Positions 21,467-32,245 of a stretch of DNA of 64,000 nt are shown in pieces. The DNA is taken from the NCBI RefSeq assembly GCF_051401765.1, contig NW_027480531.1, forward strand, positions 930,001-994,000. The letters are read 5' to 3'. How positions within the stretch are numbered: the first letter of the stretch is position 1; each line of letters opens with the position of its first letter. A program made the position numbers and the translations under genes. The stretch comes from Calliopsis andreniformis (Eukaryota > Arthropoda > Insecta > Hymenoptera > Andrenidae). The notes under the pieces are model-generated. The model made no database searches. It was given only the letters and a program-made list of their open reading frames with translations, and had not been told where the DNA came from.

Positions 21467-24400
21467 ATTCAGGATTGAGGATTGAGGATTGAAGATTGAG
21501 GATTGGGTATTGAGGATTGAAGAATGAGGATTGAGGATTGAGGATTGAGGATTGAGGATTGAATATTGAGGGTTGAGGATTGAAGATTGACGATTGAGGA
21601 TTGAGGATTGAGGACTGAGGATTGAGGATTGAGGGTTGAGGATTGAAGATTGAGTATTGAGGATTGAAGATTGAGGATTGAGGATTGAGGATTGAGGATT
21701 GAGGATTGAAGATTGAGTATTGAGGATTGAAGATTAAGATTGAGGATTGAGGATTGAGGATTGAGGATTGAAGATTGAGGATTGGGGACTGAGTATTGAT
21801 GGTTGAGTGATGAGAATTGATGTTTGTGGATAGAGATCTGAAGATTGCAGATTGAGTATTGAGTATTGAAAACTGTGAATTGAGGATATTCTATTGAGGA
21901 TTGAGGATTGACAACTGATTGTTGAGGACTCAGGGCTGAAGATTGAGGATTCAGGATTGAGGATTCAGGATTGAGGTTTGAGGACTGAGGATTGAGGATT
22001 GGGTATTGGGGATTGAGGATTGAGTATTGAGGGTTGAATATTGATGAATGAAGGTTGAGGATTGAAGATTGAGGGTTGTGGATTGAGGACGAGGACTGAG
22101 GGTTGGGTATTGATGCTTGAGGTCTGAGGGTTGAGGATTGAGGATTGCGAATTGAGGATTGAGGATTGAGGATTGAAGATTGAGGATTGGGTATTGAGGA
22201 TTGAAGAATGAGGATTGAGGATTGAGGTCTGAGGATTGAGGATTGAAGATAGAGTACTGTGGATTGAAGGTTGAGGATTGAGAATTGAGGATTGAGGATT
22301 GAGGATTGAAGATTGAGTATCGAGGATTGAAGATTGAGGATTGAGGATTGAGGATTGAGGATTGAGGATTGAGGATTGAAGGCTGAGGATCGTAGATTGA
22401 GTATAGAGGATTGAAGATTGACGATTGAGGATTGAGAATTGAGGATTGAGTATTGAGGATTGAGGATTGAAGATTGAGCATTGAGGATTGAAGGTTGAGG
22501 ATTGAGGATCGAGGATTGAGGATTGAGGATTGAATATTGAGGATTGGGGACTGAGCGTTGAGGATTGAGTGATGAGAATTGATGTTTGTGGATAGAGATT
22601 TGAAGATTGCAGATTGAGCATTGAGTATTGAAAACTGTGAATTGGTGATATTCTATTGAGGATTGAGGATTGACAACTGATTGTTGAGGACTGAGGGCTG
22701 AAGATTGAGGATTCAGGATTGAGGATTCAGGATTGATGTTCGAGGACTGAGGATTGAGGATTGAAGATTGAGTGTTGAGGATTGAAGATTGAGGATTGAG
22801 GATTGAGGATTGTGAATTGAGGAATGAGGATGAGGGCTGAGGCTTGAGGATTGAGGTTTGAGGACTGAGGACTGAGGATTGAGGATTGAGGACTGAAGAT
22901 TGAGGATTGGGTATTGAGGATTGAAGAATAAGGATTGAGGATTGAGGATTGAGGATTGAGGGTTGAGGATTGAAGATTGAGTATTGAGGATTGAAGATTG
23001 ACGATTGTGGATTGAGAATTGAGGATTGAGAATTGAGGACTGAGGATTGAAGATGGAGCATTGAGGATTGAAGGTTGAGGATTGAGGATTGAGGATTGAG
23101 GATTGAGGATTGAATATTGAGGATTGGGGACTGAGTGTTGAGGGTTGAGTGATGAGAATTGATGTTTGTGTATAGAGATTTCAAGATTGCAGATTGAGTA
23201 TTGTGTATTGAAAACTGTGAATTGTTGATATTCTATTGAGGATTGAGGATTGACAACTGACTGTTGAGGACTGAGGGCTGAAGATTGAGGATTCAGGATT
23301 GAGGATTCTGGATTGAGGATTGAGGATTGAGGATTGAGGATTGAGGATTGAGGATTGAGGATTGAGGATTGAGGATTGAGGATTGAGGATTGAGGATTGA
23401 GGAATAAGGATTGAAGATTGAGTATTGAGGATTGAAGATTGAGGTTTGAGGACTGAGGATTGAGAATTGAGGATTGAGGATTGAGGATCGAGGATTGAAG
23501 ATTGAGGATTGAGGATTGAGAATTGAGGCATGAGGATGAGGGCTGAGGGTTGAGGATTGAGGTTTGATTACTGAGGACTGAGGATTGAGGATTGAGGATT
23601 GAGGATTGAAGATTGAGGATTGGGTATTGAGGATTGAAGAATGAGGATTGAGGATTGAAGATAGAGCATTGAGGATTGAAGGTTGAGGATTGAGGATTGA
23701 GGATTGTGGATTCGGGATTGAGGATTGAGGATTGAGGATTGAGGATTGAGGATTGAGGATTGAGGATTGAGGATTGAAGGTTGAATATTGATGAATGAAG
23801 ATTGAGGGTTGAGGGTTGAGGGTTGTGGATTGAGGACGAGGTCTGAGGGTTGGGTATTGATGCTTGAGGTCTGAGGATTGAGGGTTGAGGACTGCGAATT
23901 GATGATTGAGGATTGAGGATTGAGGATTGAGGATTGCGGATTGAGGATTGAGGATTGAAGATTGAGGATTGAGGGTTGAGGATTGAGGATTGAAGATAGA
24001 GTATTGAGGATTGAAGATTGAGGATTGAGCATTGAGGATTGAGGATTGAGGATTGAAGATTGAGTATTGAGGATTGAAGATTGAGGTTTGAGGACTGAGG
24101 ATTGAGAATTGAGGATTGAGGATTGAGGATCGAGGATTTAGGATTGAGGATTGAGAATTGAGAATTGAGGGATGAGGATGAGGGCTGAGGGTTGAGGATT
24201 GAGGTTTGAGGACTGAGGAATGAGGATTGAGGATTGCGGATTGAGGATTGAAGATTGAGGATTGGGTATTGAGGATTGAAGAATGAGGATTGAGGATTGA
24301 GGATTGTGGATTGAGAATTGAAGATTGAGTATTGAGGATTGAAGATAGACGATTGAGGCTTGAGAATTGAGGATTGAGAATTGAGGACTGAGGATTGAAG

Positions 24401-25525
24401 AATGAGCATTGAAGATTGTGGATTGAGGATTGAGGATTGAGGATTGAGGATTGAAGATTGAGGATTGTGGACTGAGTGTTGAGGGTTGAGTGATGAGAAT
24501 TGACGTTTGTGAATAGAGATTTGAAGACCACAGGTTGATTATTAAGTATTGAAACCTGTGAATTGAGGATATTCTATTGAGGATTGAGGATTGACAACTG
24601 ATTGTTGAGGACTGAGGGCTGAAGATTGAGGATTCAGGATTGAGGATTCAGGATTGAGGTTAGAGAACTGAGGATTGAGGGTTGAGGATTGAGGACTGAG
24701 GATTGAGGATTGAGGATTGAAGATTGAGGATTGGGTATTGAGGATTGAACATTGAGGATTGATGATTGAGTATTGAGGATTGAATATTGATGATTGAAGA
24801 TTGAGGATCGAGGATTGAGGGTTGTGGATTGAGGACGAGGACTGAGGGTTGAGTATTGATGTTTGAGGTCTGAGGATTCAGGATTGAGGATTGAGAATTG
24901 CGGCTTGAGGCTTGAGGATAGAAGATTGAGGATTGGGTGTTGAGGATTGAAGAATGAGGATTGAGGATTGGGGATTGAGGATTGAAGATTGGTTATTGAG
25001 GATTGAAGATTGAGGATCGAGGATTGAGGATTGAGGATTGAGGATTGAGGATTGAGGATTGAGGATTGAGGATTGAGGATTGAGAATTGAAGATTGAGGA
25101 ATGAGGATTGAGGGTTGTGGATTGAGGACGAGGACTGAGGGTTGAGTATTGATGTTTGAGGTCTGAGGATTGAGGATTGAGGTTTGAGAATTGAGGATTG
25201 AGGATTGAGGATTGAAGATTGAGGATAGGGTACTGAGGATTGAAGAATGAGGATTGAGGATTGAGGATTGAGTATTGAGGATTGAAGATTGAGTATTGAG
25301 GATTGAAGATTGAGGATTGAGGATTGAGTATTGAAGATTGAGGATTTGGGACTGAGGATTGAAGATTGAGGATTGAGGATTGAGGATTGAGGATTGAGGA
25401 TTGGGTATTGAGGATTGAAGAATGAGGATTGAGGATTGAGGATTGAGGATTGAGGATTGAAGATTGAAGATTGAGGATTTGGGAATGAGGATTGAAAGTT
25501 GAGGATTGAGGATTGAGGATTGAGG
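21467..25525. repeat. 4.1-kb tandem duplication, right copy
   Basis: This is the partner of 17,331-21,466. The offset is 4,136 bp up to the epsilon landmark and 4,059 bp from about 23,660 on. The change of 77 bp is the sum of a 21-bp gain (three heptamers) in the plain run at 23,311-23,402 and a 98-bp loss (fourteen heptamers) near 23,645-23,660, which removes the sequence equivalent to about 19,500-19,600. The private marker GATTGAAAGTT at 25,493 matches 21,434 at the same 4,059-bp offset, confirming that homology runs to the end of the block. Confidence 0.87.
23311..23402. repeat. Longest uninterrupted heptamer run seen by eye
   Basis: About 13 exact heptamers follow the epsilon landmark. 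The equivalent run in the left duplicate (19,174-19,246) is three units shorter, showing recent slippage. Other long plain runs lie at 8,559-8,635, 15,342-15,420, 5,564-5,635 and 12,118-12,189. Confidence 0.8.
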
Positions 25526-25554
25526 ATTCAGGATTGAGGATTGAGGATTGAAGA

Positions 25555-25575
25555 TTGAGGATTGGGTATTGGGGA
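25555..25575. other. Junction between family A and family B
   Basis: Up to about 25,561 the sequence follows the 4.1-kb A duplicate (matching 21,467-21,502). From GGGTATTGGGG at 25,564 it follows the B copies at 37,871 and 51,876. Both parents share GATTGGGTATTG at the switch, so the exact base cannot be fixed. Downstream alignment with B2 and B3 then holds for about 12 kb. Confidence 0.8.
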
Positions 25576-26760
25576 TTGAGGATTGAGGATTGAGGGTTGG
25601 GGATTGAGGATTGAGGATTGAGGATTGAAGATTGAATATTAATGATTGAAGATTGAGGATTCAGGATTTAGGGTTGTGGATTGAGGACGAGGTCTGAGGG
25701 CTGAGTATTGATGTATGAGGTCTGAGGATTGAGGATTGAGGATTGAGAATTGCGGATTGAGGCTTGAGGATAGAAGATTGAGGATTGGGTGTTGAGGATT
25801 GAAGAATGAGGATTGAGGATTGGGGATTGAGGATTGAAGATTGGTTATTGAGGATTGAAGATTGAGGATCGAGGATTGAGGATTGAGGATTGAGGATTGA
25901 GGATTGAGGATTGATGATTGAATATTTAAGACTGAGTGTTGAGGGTTGAGTGATGAGAATTGATGTTTGTGGGTAGAGATTTGAAGATTGCAGATTGAGT
26001 ATTGAGTATTGAAATGTGTGAATTGATGATATTCTATTGAGGATTGAGGATTGACAGCTGATTGTTGAGGACTGAGGGCTGATGGTTGAGGATTCAGGAT
26101 TGAGGATTCAGGATTGAGGTTTGAGGACTGAGGATTGAGGATTGAGGATTGAGGATTGAGGATTGAGAATTGAAGATTGAGGAATGAGGATTGAGGGTTG
26201 TGGATTGTGGACGAGGACTGAGGGTTGAGTATTGATGTTTGAGGTCTGAGGATTGAGGATTGAGGTTTGAGAATTGAGGATTGAGGATTCAGGATTGAAG
26301 ATTGAGGATAGGGTACTGAGGATTGAAGAATGAGGATTGAGGATTGAGGATTGAGTATTGAGGATTGAAGATTGAGTATTGAGGATTGAAGATTGAGGAT
26401 TGAGGATTGAGTATTGAAGATTGAGGATTTGGGACTGAGGATTGAAGATTGAGGATTGAGGATTGAGGATTGAGGATTGAGGATTGGGTATTGAGGATTG
26501 AAGAATGAGGATTGAGGATTGAGGATTGAGGATTGAGGATTGAAGATTGAAGATTGAGGATTTGGGAATGAGGATTGAAGGTTGAGGATTGAGGATTGAG
26601 GATTGAGGATTCAGGATTGAGGATTGAGGATTGAAGATTGAGGATTGGGGATTGAGGATTGAAGATTGAGTATTGAGGATTGAAGATTAAGATTGAGGAT
26701 TGAGGATTGAGGATTGAGGATTGAAGATTGAGGATTGGGGACTGAGTATTGATGGTTGAG

Positions 26761-26922
26761 TGATGAGAATTGATGTTTGTGTATAGAGATCTGAAGATTG
26801 CAGATTGAGTATTGAGTATTGAAAACTGTCAATTGAGGATAATCTATTGAGGATTGAGGATTGACAACTGATTGTTGAGGACTCAGTTCTGAAGATTGAG
26901 GATTCAGGATTGAGGATTCAGG
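26761..26922. repeat. Landmark subtype kappa (first copy)
   Basis: A beta-like landmark marked by GTGTATAGAGATCTG, the core ATAATC instead of ATATTC, and GGACTCAGTTCTG. Cores lie at 26,839, 39,146, 42,319 and 53,151. Found only in family B, 650 bp before zeta in every copy. Confidence 0.88.
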
Positions 26923-27410
26923 ATTGAGGTTTGAGGACTGAGGATTGAGGATTGGGTATTGGGGATTGAGGATTGAGGATTGAGGGTTGGGGATTGAGGA
27001 TTGAGGATTGAGGATTGAAGATTGAATATTAATGATTGAAGATTGAGGATTGAGGATTGAGGGTTGTGGATTGAGGACGAGGTCTGAGGGCTGAGTATAG
27101 ATGTTTGAAGTCTGAGGATTGAGGATCGAGGATTGAGAATTGAGGATTGAGGATTGAGGATTGAAGATTGAGGATTCGGTATTGAGGATTGAAGAATGAG
27201 GATTGAGGAGTGAGGACTGAGGATTGAGGATTGCAGATTGAGTATTGAGGATTGAAGATTGAGGATTGAGGATTGAGGGTTGAGGATTGGGGATTGAGGA
27301 TTGAGGATTGAGAATTGAGTATTGAGGATTGAAGATTGAGTTTTGAGGATTGAAGATTGAGGATTGAGTGTTGAGGATTGAAGATTGAGGACTGAGTGTT
27401 GAGGGTTGAG

Positions 27411-27572
27411 TGATGAGAATTGATGTTAGTGGATTGAGATTTGAAGATTAAATAATGGGGATTGAGTATTGAAAACTGTGAATTGAGGATATTCTATTGA
27501 GGATTGAGGATTGACAATTGATTGTTGAGGACTGAGGGCTGAAGATTGAGGATTCAGGATTGAGGCATCAGG
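27411..27572. repeat. Landmark subtype zeta (first copy)
   Basis: Marked by GATGTTAGTGGATTG, GATTAAATAATGGGG and GACAATTGATTG. Cores lie at 27,489, 32,659, 39,796, 42,969, 46,671, 53,801, 59,823 and 62,630. A related, more diverged copy is at 934, where the unit reads GAAGAATGGGG. The copies at 27,489, 39,796, 42,969 and 53,801 end in GGCATCAGG; those at 32,659, 46,671, 59,823 and 62,630 end in GGCTTCAGG, so there are two sub-lineages by position in the B order. Confidence 0.88.
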
Positions 27573-28046
27573 ATTGAGGTTAGGGGACTGAGGATTGAGG
27601 ATTGAGGATTCAGGCTTGAGGATTGAGGCTTGAGGATTGGAGATTGAGGATTGAGGATTGAGGATGTGGGCTGAGGGTTGAGGATTGTGGTTTGAGGACT
27701 GAGGACTGAGGATTGAGGATTGAGAGTTGAGTATTGAGGATTGAGGATTGAAGATTGAGGACTGGGTATTGAGGATTGAGGATTGAGGGTTGAGGATTGA
27801 GGATTGAGGATTGAAGATTGAGTATTGAGGATTGAAGATTGTGGATTGAGGATTGAGGATTGAGGATTGCGGATTGAAGATTGAGGATTGGGTATTGAGG
27901 ATTGAAGAATGAGGATTGAGGGTTGAGGATTGAGGATTGAGGATTGAAGATTGGGTATTGATGATTGAAGATTCAGTATTGAGGATTGAAGATTGAGAAT
28001 TGATGGTTGAGTATTGCACATTGAGGACTGAGTGTTGAGGGTTGAG

Positions 28047-28208
28047 TGATGAGAATTGATGTTTGTGGATAGAGATCTGAAGATTGCAGATTGAGTATTG
28101 AGTATTGAAATCTGTGACTTGATGATATTCTATTGAGGATTGAGGATTGACGTCTGATTGTTGAGGTCTGAGGTCTGAAGCTTGAGGATTCAGGATTGAG
28201 GATTCAGG
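28047..28208. repeat. Landmark subtype eta (first copy)
   Basis: Marked by GAAATCTGTGACTTGATG and GACGTCTGATTG. Cores lie at 28,125, 40,432, 43,605, 54,437 and 63,246. Found only in family B. It lies 636 bp after zeta in four copies and 616 bp after it in the last. Confidence 0.88.
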
Positions 28209-28340
28209 ATTGAGGATTCGGGATAGAGGTTTGAGAACTGAGGAATGAGGGTTGAGGACTGAGGATTGAGGATTGACGCTTGAGGATTGAGGGTTGAGAA
28301 TGGAGGATTGAAGAGAGAGGACTGAGTGTTGAGGGTTGAG

Positions 28341-28466
28341 TGTTGAGAATTGATGTTTGAGGATTGAGATTTGATTATTGAAAGTTGTGGATTGAGTATT
28401 GAACCATGAGAATTCAGGATATTCTGTTGAGTATTGAGAATTGAGTGTTGATGGTTGATTATTGAG
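28341..28466. repeat. Landmark subtype theta (first copy)
   Basis: A short landmark marked by GAACCATGAGAATTCAGG and the core ATATTCTGTTG. Cores lie at 28,419, 40,726, 43,899 and 54,731, always 294 bp after eta. A diverged relative at 1,214 reads ATATTACC. The segment contains an EcoRI site (GAATTC), a useful physical landmark. Confidence 0.87.
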
Positions 28467-28606
28467 GTTTGAGGATTGATGATTGAGGATTGAGGATTGA
28501 GTATTGAAGATAGGGGATTGGTGATTGAAGATTCAGTATTGAGGATTGAAGATTGAGAATAGATGATTGAGTATTGAACATTGAGGACTGAGTGTTGAGG
28601 GTTGAG

Positions 28607-28754
28607 CGATGAGAATTGATGTTTGTGGATAGAGATCTGAAGATTGCAGATTGAATATTGAGTATTGAAAACTGTGAATTGATGATATTCTATTGAGGAT
28701 TGAGTACTGACGTCTGATTGTTGAGGTCTGAAGTCTGAAGAATGAGGATTCAGG
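28607..28754. repeat. Landmark subtype iota (first copy)
   Basis: Marked by GAGCGATGAG and GAGTACTGACGTCTG. Cores lie at 28,685, 40,992, 44,165 and 54,997, always 266 bp after theta. The last three share GATTGTAGATTG where the first reads GATTGCAGATTG, which sets B1 apart from B2 and B3. The first bases of the window match the sequence following this subtype. Confidence 0.87.
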
Positions 28755-29367
28755 ATTGAGGTTAGAGGACTGAGGATTGAGGATTGAGGATTCAGGCTTG
28801 AGGACTGAGGCTTGAGGATTGAAGATTGAGGATTGAGGATTGAGGATGAGGGCTGAGGGTTGAGGATTGAGGCTTGAGGACTGAGGACTGAGGATTGAGG
28901 ATTGAGAGTTGAGGATTGAGGATTGAAGATTGGAGATTGAGGATTGGGTATTGAGTATTGAGGATTGAGTATTGAAGATTGAGGATTTGGGACTGAGGAT
29001 TGAAGATTGAGGATTGAGGATTGAGGATTAAGGATTGAGGACTGAGGATTGAGGATTGAATATCGAGGATTGGGTATTGAGGATTGAAGAATGAGGATTG
29101 AGGATTGAGGATTGAGGATTGAGGATTGAAGATGGAGTATTGAGGATTGAAGATTGTCGATTGAGGATTGAGGATTGAGGATTGAGGATTGAGGGTTGAG
29201 AATTGAAGATTGAGTATTGAGGATTGAAGATGGAGGATTGAGGATTGAGGATCGAGGATTGAAGATTGAAGATTGAGTATTGAGGATTGACGATTAAGAT
29301 TGAGGATTGAGGATTGAGGATTGAGGATTGAAGATTGAGGATTGCGGACTGAGTATTGAGGGTTGAG

Positions 29368-29529
29368 TGATGAGAATTGATGTTTGTGGATAGAGATCGG
29401 AAGATTGCAGATTGAGTATTGAGTATTGAAAACTGTGAATTGAAGATATTCTATTGAGGATTGAGGATTGACAACTGATTGTTGAGGACTCAGGGCTGAA
29501 GATTGAGGATTGAGGATTGAGGATTCAGG
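29368..29529. repeat. Landmark subtype lambda (first copy)
   Basis: A beta-like landmark marked by GAGATCGGAAG and GAATTGAAGATATTC. Cores lie at 29,446, 41,753, 44,926 and 55,758, always 761 bp after iota. It closes the constant part of each family B copy; order after it differs between copies. Confidence 0.88.
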
Positions 29530-32091
29530 ATTGAGGTTTGAGGACTGAGGATTGAGGATTGGGTATTGGGTTTGAGGATTGAGGATTGAGGGTTGGGGAT
29601 TGAGGATTGAGGATTGAGGATTGAAGATTGAATATTAATGATTGAAGATTGAGGACTGAGGATTGAGGGTTGTGGAGTGAGGACGAGGACTGAGGGCTGA
29701 GTATTGATTACTGAAGTCTGAGGATTGAGGGTTGAGGATTGAGATTTGAGGATTGAGGATTGAGGATTGAGGATTGTAGATTGAGGATTCGGTATTGAGG
29801 ATTGAAGAATGAGGATTGAGGAGTGAGGACTGAGGATTGAGGATTGCAGATTGAGTATTGAGGATTGAAGATTGAGGATTGAGGATTGAGGGTTGAGGAT
29901 TGAGGATTGAGGATTGAAGATTGAGTATTGAGGATTGAAGATTGTGGATTGAGGATTGAGGATTGAGGATTGCGGATTGAAGGTTGAGGATTGGGGATTG
30001 AGGATTGACGATTGAGGATTGAGCATTGAGGACTGAGTATTGGGGATTGAGCATTGAAGATTGAGTATTGAGGATTGAAGATTGAGGTTTGAGGACTGAG
30101 GATTGAGAATTGAGGATTGAGGATTGAGGATCGAGGATTTAGGATTGAGGATTGAGGATTGAGAATTGAGGGATGAGGATGAGGGCTGAGGGTTGAGGAT
30201 TGAGGTTTGAGGACTGAGGAATGAGGATTGAGGATTGAGGATTGAGGATTGAAGATTGAGGATTGGGTATTGAGGATTGAAGAATGAGGATTGAGGATTG
30301 AGGATTGTGGATTGAGAATTGAAGTTTGAGTATTGAGGATTGAAGATAGACGATAGAGGCTTGAGAATTGAGGATTGAGAATTGAGGACTGAGGATTGAA
30401 GAATGAGCATTGAAGATTGTGGATTGAGGATTGAGGATTGAGGATTGAGGATTGAAGATTGAGGATTGTGGACTGAGTGTTGAGGGTTGAGTGATGAGAA
30501 TTGACGTTTGTGAATAGAGATTTGAAGACTGCAGGTTGATTATTGAGTATTGAAACCTGTGAATTGAGGATATTCTATTGAGGATTGAGGATTGACAACT
30601 GATTGTTGAGGACTGAGGGCTGAAGATTGAGGATTCAGGATTAAGGATTCAGGATTGAGGTTAGAGAACTGAGGATTGAGGGTTGAGAATTGAGGACTGA
30701 GGATTGAGGATTGAGGATTGAAGATTGAGGATTGGGTATTGAGGATTGAACATTGAGGATTGAGGATTGAGTATTGAGGATTGAATATTGATGATTGAAG
30801 ATTGAGGATCGAAGATTGAGGGTTGTGGATTGAGGACGAGGACTGAGGGTTGAGTATTGATGTTTGAGGTCTGAGGATTGAGGATTGAGGATTGAGAATT
30901 GCGGCTTGAGGCTTGAGGATAGAAGATTGAGGATTGGGTGTTGAGGATTGAAGAATGAGGATTGAGGATTGGGGATTGAGGATTGAAGATTGGTTATTGA
31001 GGATTGAAGATTGAGGATCGAGGATTGAGGATTGAGGATTGAGGATTGAGGATTGAGGATTGAGGATTGAGGATTGAGGATTGAGAATTGAAGATTGAGG
31101 AATGAGGATTGAGGGTTGTGGATTGAGGACGAGGACTGAGGGTTGAGTATTGATGTTTGAGGTCTGAGGATTGAGGATTGAGGTTTGAGAATTGAGGATT
31201 GAGGATTGAGGATTGAAGATTGAGGATAGGGTACTGAGGATTGAAGAATGAGGATTGAGGATTGAGGATTGAGTATTGAGGATTGAAGATTGAGTATTGA
31301 GGATTGAAGATTGAGGATTGAGGATTGAGTATTGAAGATTGAGGATTTGGGACTGAGGATTGAAGATTGAGGATTGAGGATTGAGGATTGAGGATTGAGG
31401 ATTGGGTATTGAGGATTGAAGAATGAGGATTGAGGATTGAGGATTGAGGATTGAGGATTGAAGATTGAAGATTGAGGATTTGGGAATGAGGATTGAAGGT
31501 TGAGGATTGAGGATTGAGGATTGAGGATTCAGGATTGAGGATTGAGGATTGAAGATTGAGGATTGGGTATTGAGGATTGACGAATGAGGATTGAGGATTG
31601 AGGATTGAGGATTGAGGATTGAATATTGAGGGTTGAGGATTGAGGATTGACGATTGAGGATTGAGGATTGAGGACTGAGGATTGAGGATTGAGGGTTGAG
31701 GATTGAAGATTGAGTATTGAGGATTGAAGATTGAGGATTGAGGATTGAGGATTGAGGATTGAGGATTGAGGATTGAAGATTGAGTATTGAGGATTGCAGA
31801 TTAAGATTGAGGATTGAGGATTGAGGATTGAGGATTGAAGATTGAGGATTGGGGACTGAGTATTGATGGTTGAGTGATGAGAATTGATGTTTGTGGATAG
31901 AGATCTGAAGATTGCAGATTGAGTATTGAGTATTGAAAACTGTGAATTGAGGATATTCTATTGAGGATTGAGGATTGACAACTGATTGTTGAGGACTCAG
32001 GGCTGAAGATTGAGGATTCAGGATTGAGGATTCAGGATTGAGGTTTGAGGACTGAGGATTGAGGATTGGGTATTGGGGATTGAGGATTTAG

Positions 32092-32245
32092 GATTGAGGG
32101 TTGGGGATTGAGGATTGAGGATTGAGGATTGAAGATTGAATATTAATGATTGAAGATTGAGGATTGAGGATTGAGGGTTGGGGATTGAGGATTGAGGATT
32201 GAGGATTGAAGATTGAATATTAATGATTGAAGATTGAGGATTGAG
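32092..32245. repeat. Local 77-bp tandem duplication in B1
   Basis: Two adjacent 77-bp copies (32,092-32,168 and 32,169-32,245) each contain GGGTTGGGG and the TATTAATGAT motif, at 32,141 and 32,218. The equivalent place in other beta-flank copies, for example near 46,210, has one copy. This explains why the beta-to-zeta interval is 706 bp here and 629 bp in B2. Seventy-seven is eleven heptamers. Confidence 0.85.

Larger units (their letters stand above)
16736..25561. repeat. Family A higher-order repeat, copy A3 with internal duplication
   Basis: Landmarks are gamma 16,835, beta 17,750, delta 18,512, epsilon 19,092, gamma 20,510, then beta 21,886, delta 22,648, epsilon 23,228, gamma 24,569. 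The alpha landmark expected after 16,835 is absent: the interval shrinks to 915 bp, with the join in a plain heptamer run near 17,285-17,330. The beta-delta-epsilon-gamma set is then repeated in tandem (see the entries at 17,331 and 21,467). The copy ends at 25,561, where family B begins. From 17,331 the sequence follows A1 at an offset of 13,610 bp. Confidence 0.88.

Noticed and set aside
21469..23184. Long minus-strand open reading frames (up to 571 residues; others at 4,050-5,438, 5,435-6,838, 12,101-13,507, 17,660-19,048, 18,591-19,973, 22,727-24,409) as protein genes
   Set aside because: All three minus-strand frames are open at once and encode the same heptapeptide, an arithmetic result of a 7-bp repeat lacking stops on that strand. 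Start and stop points fall on ordinary variant units and shift between copies. No domain, codon bias, ribosome-binding or splice context is seen.
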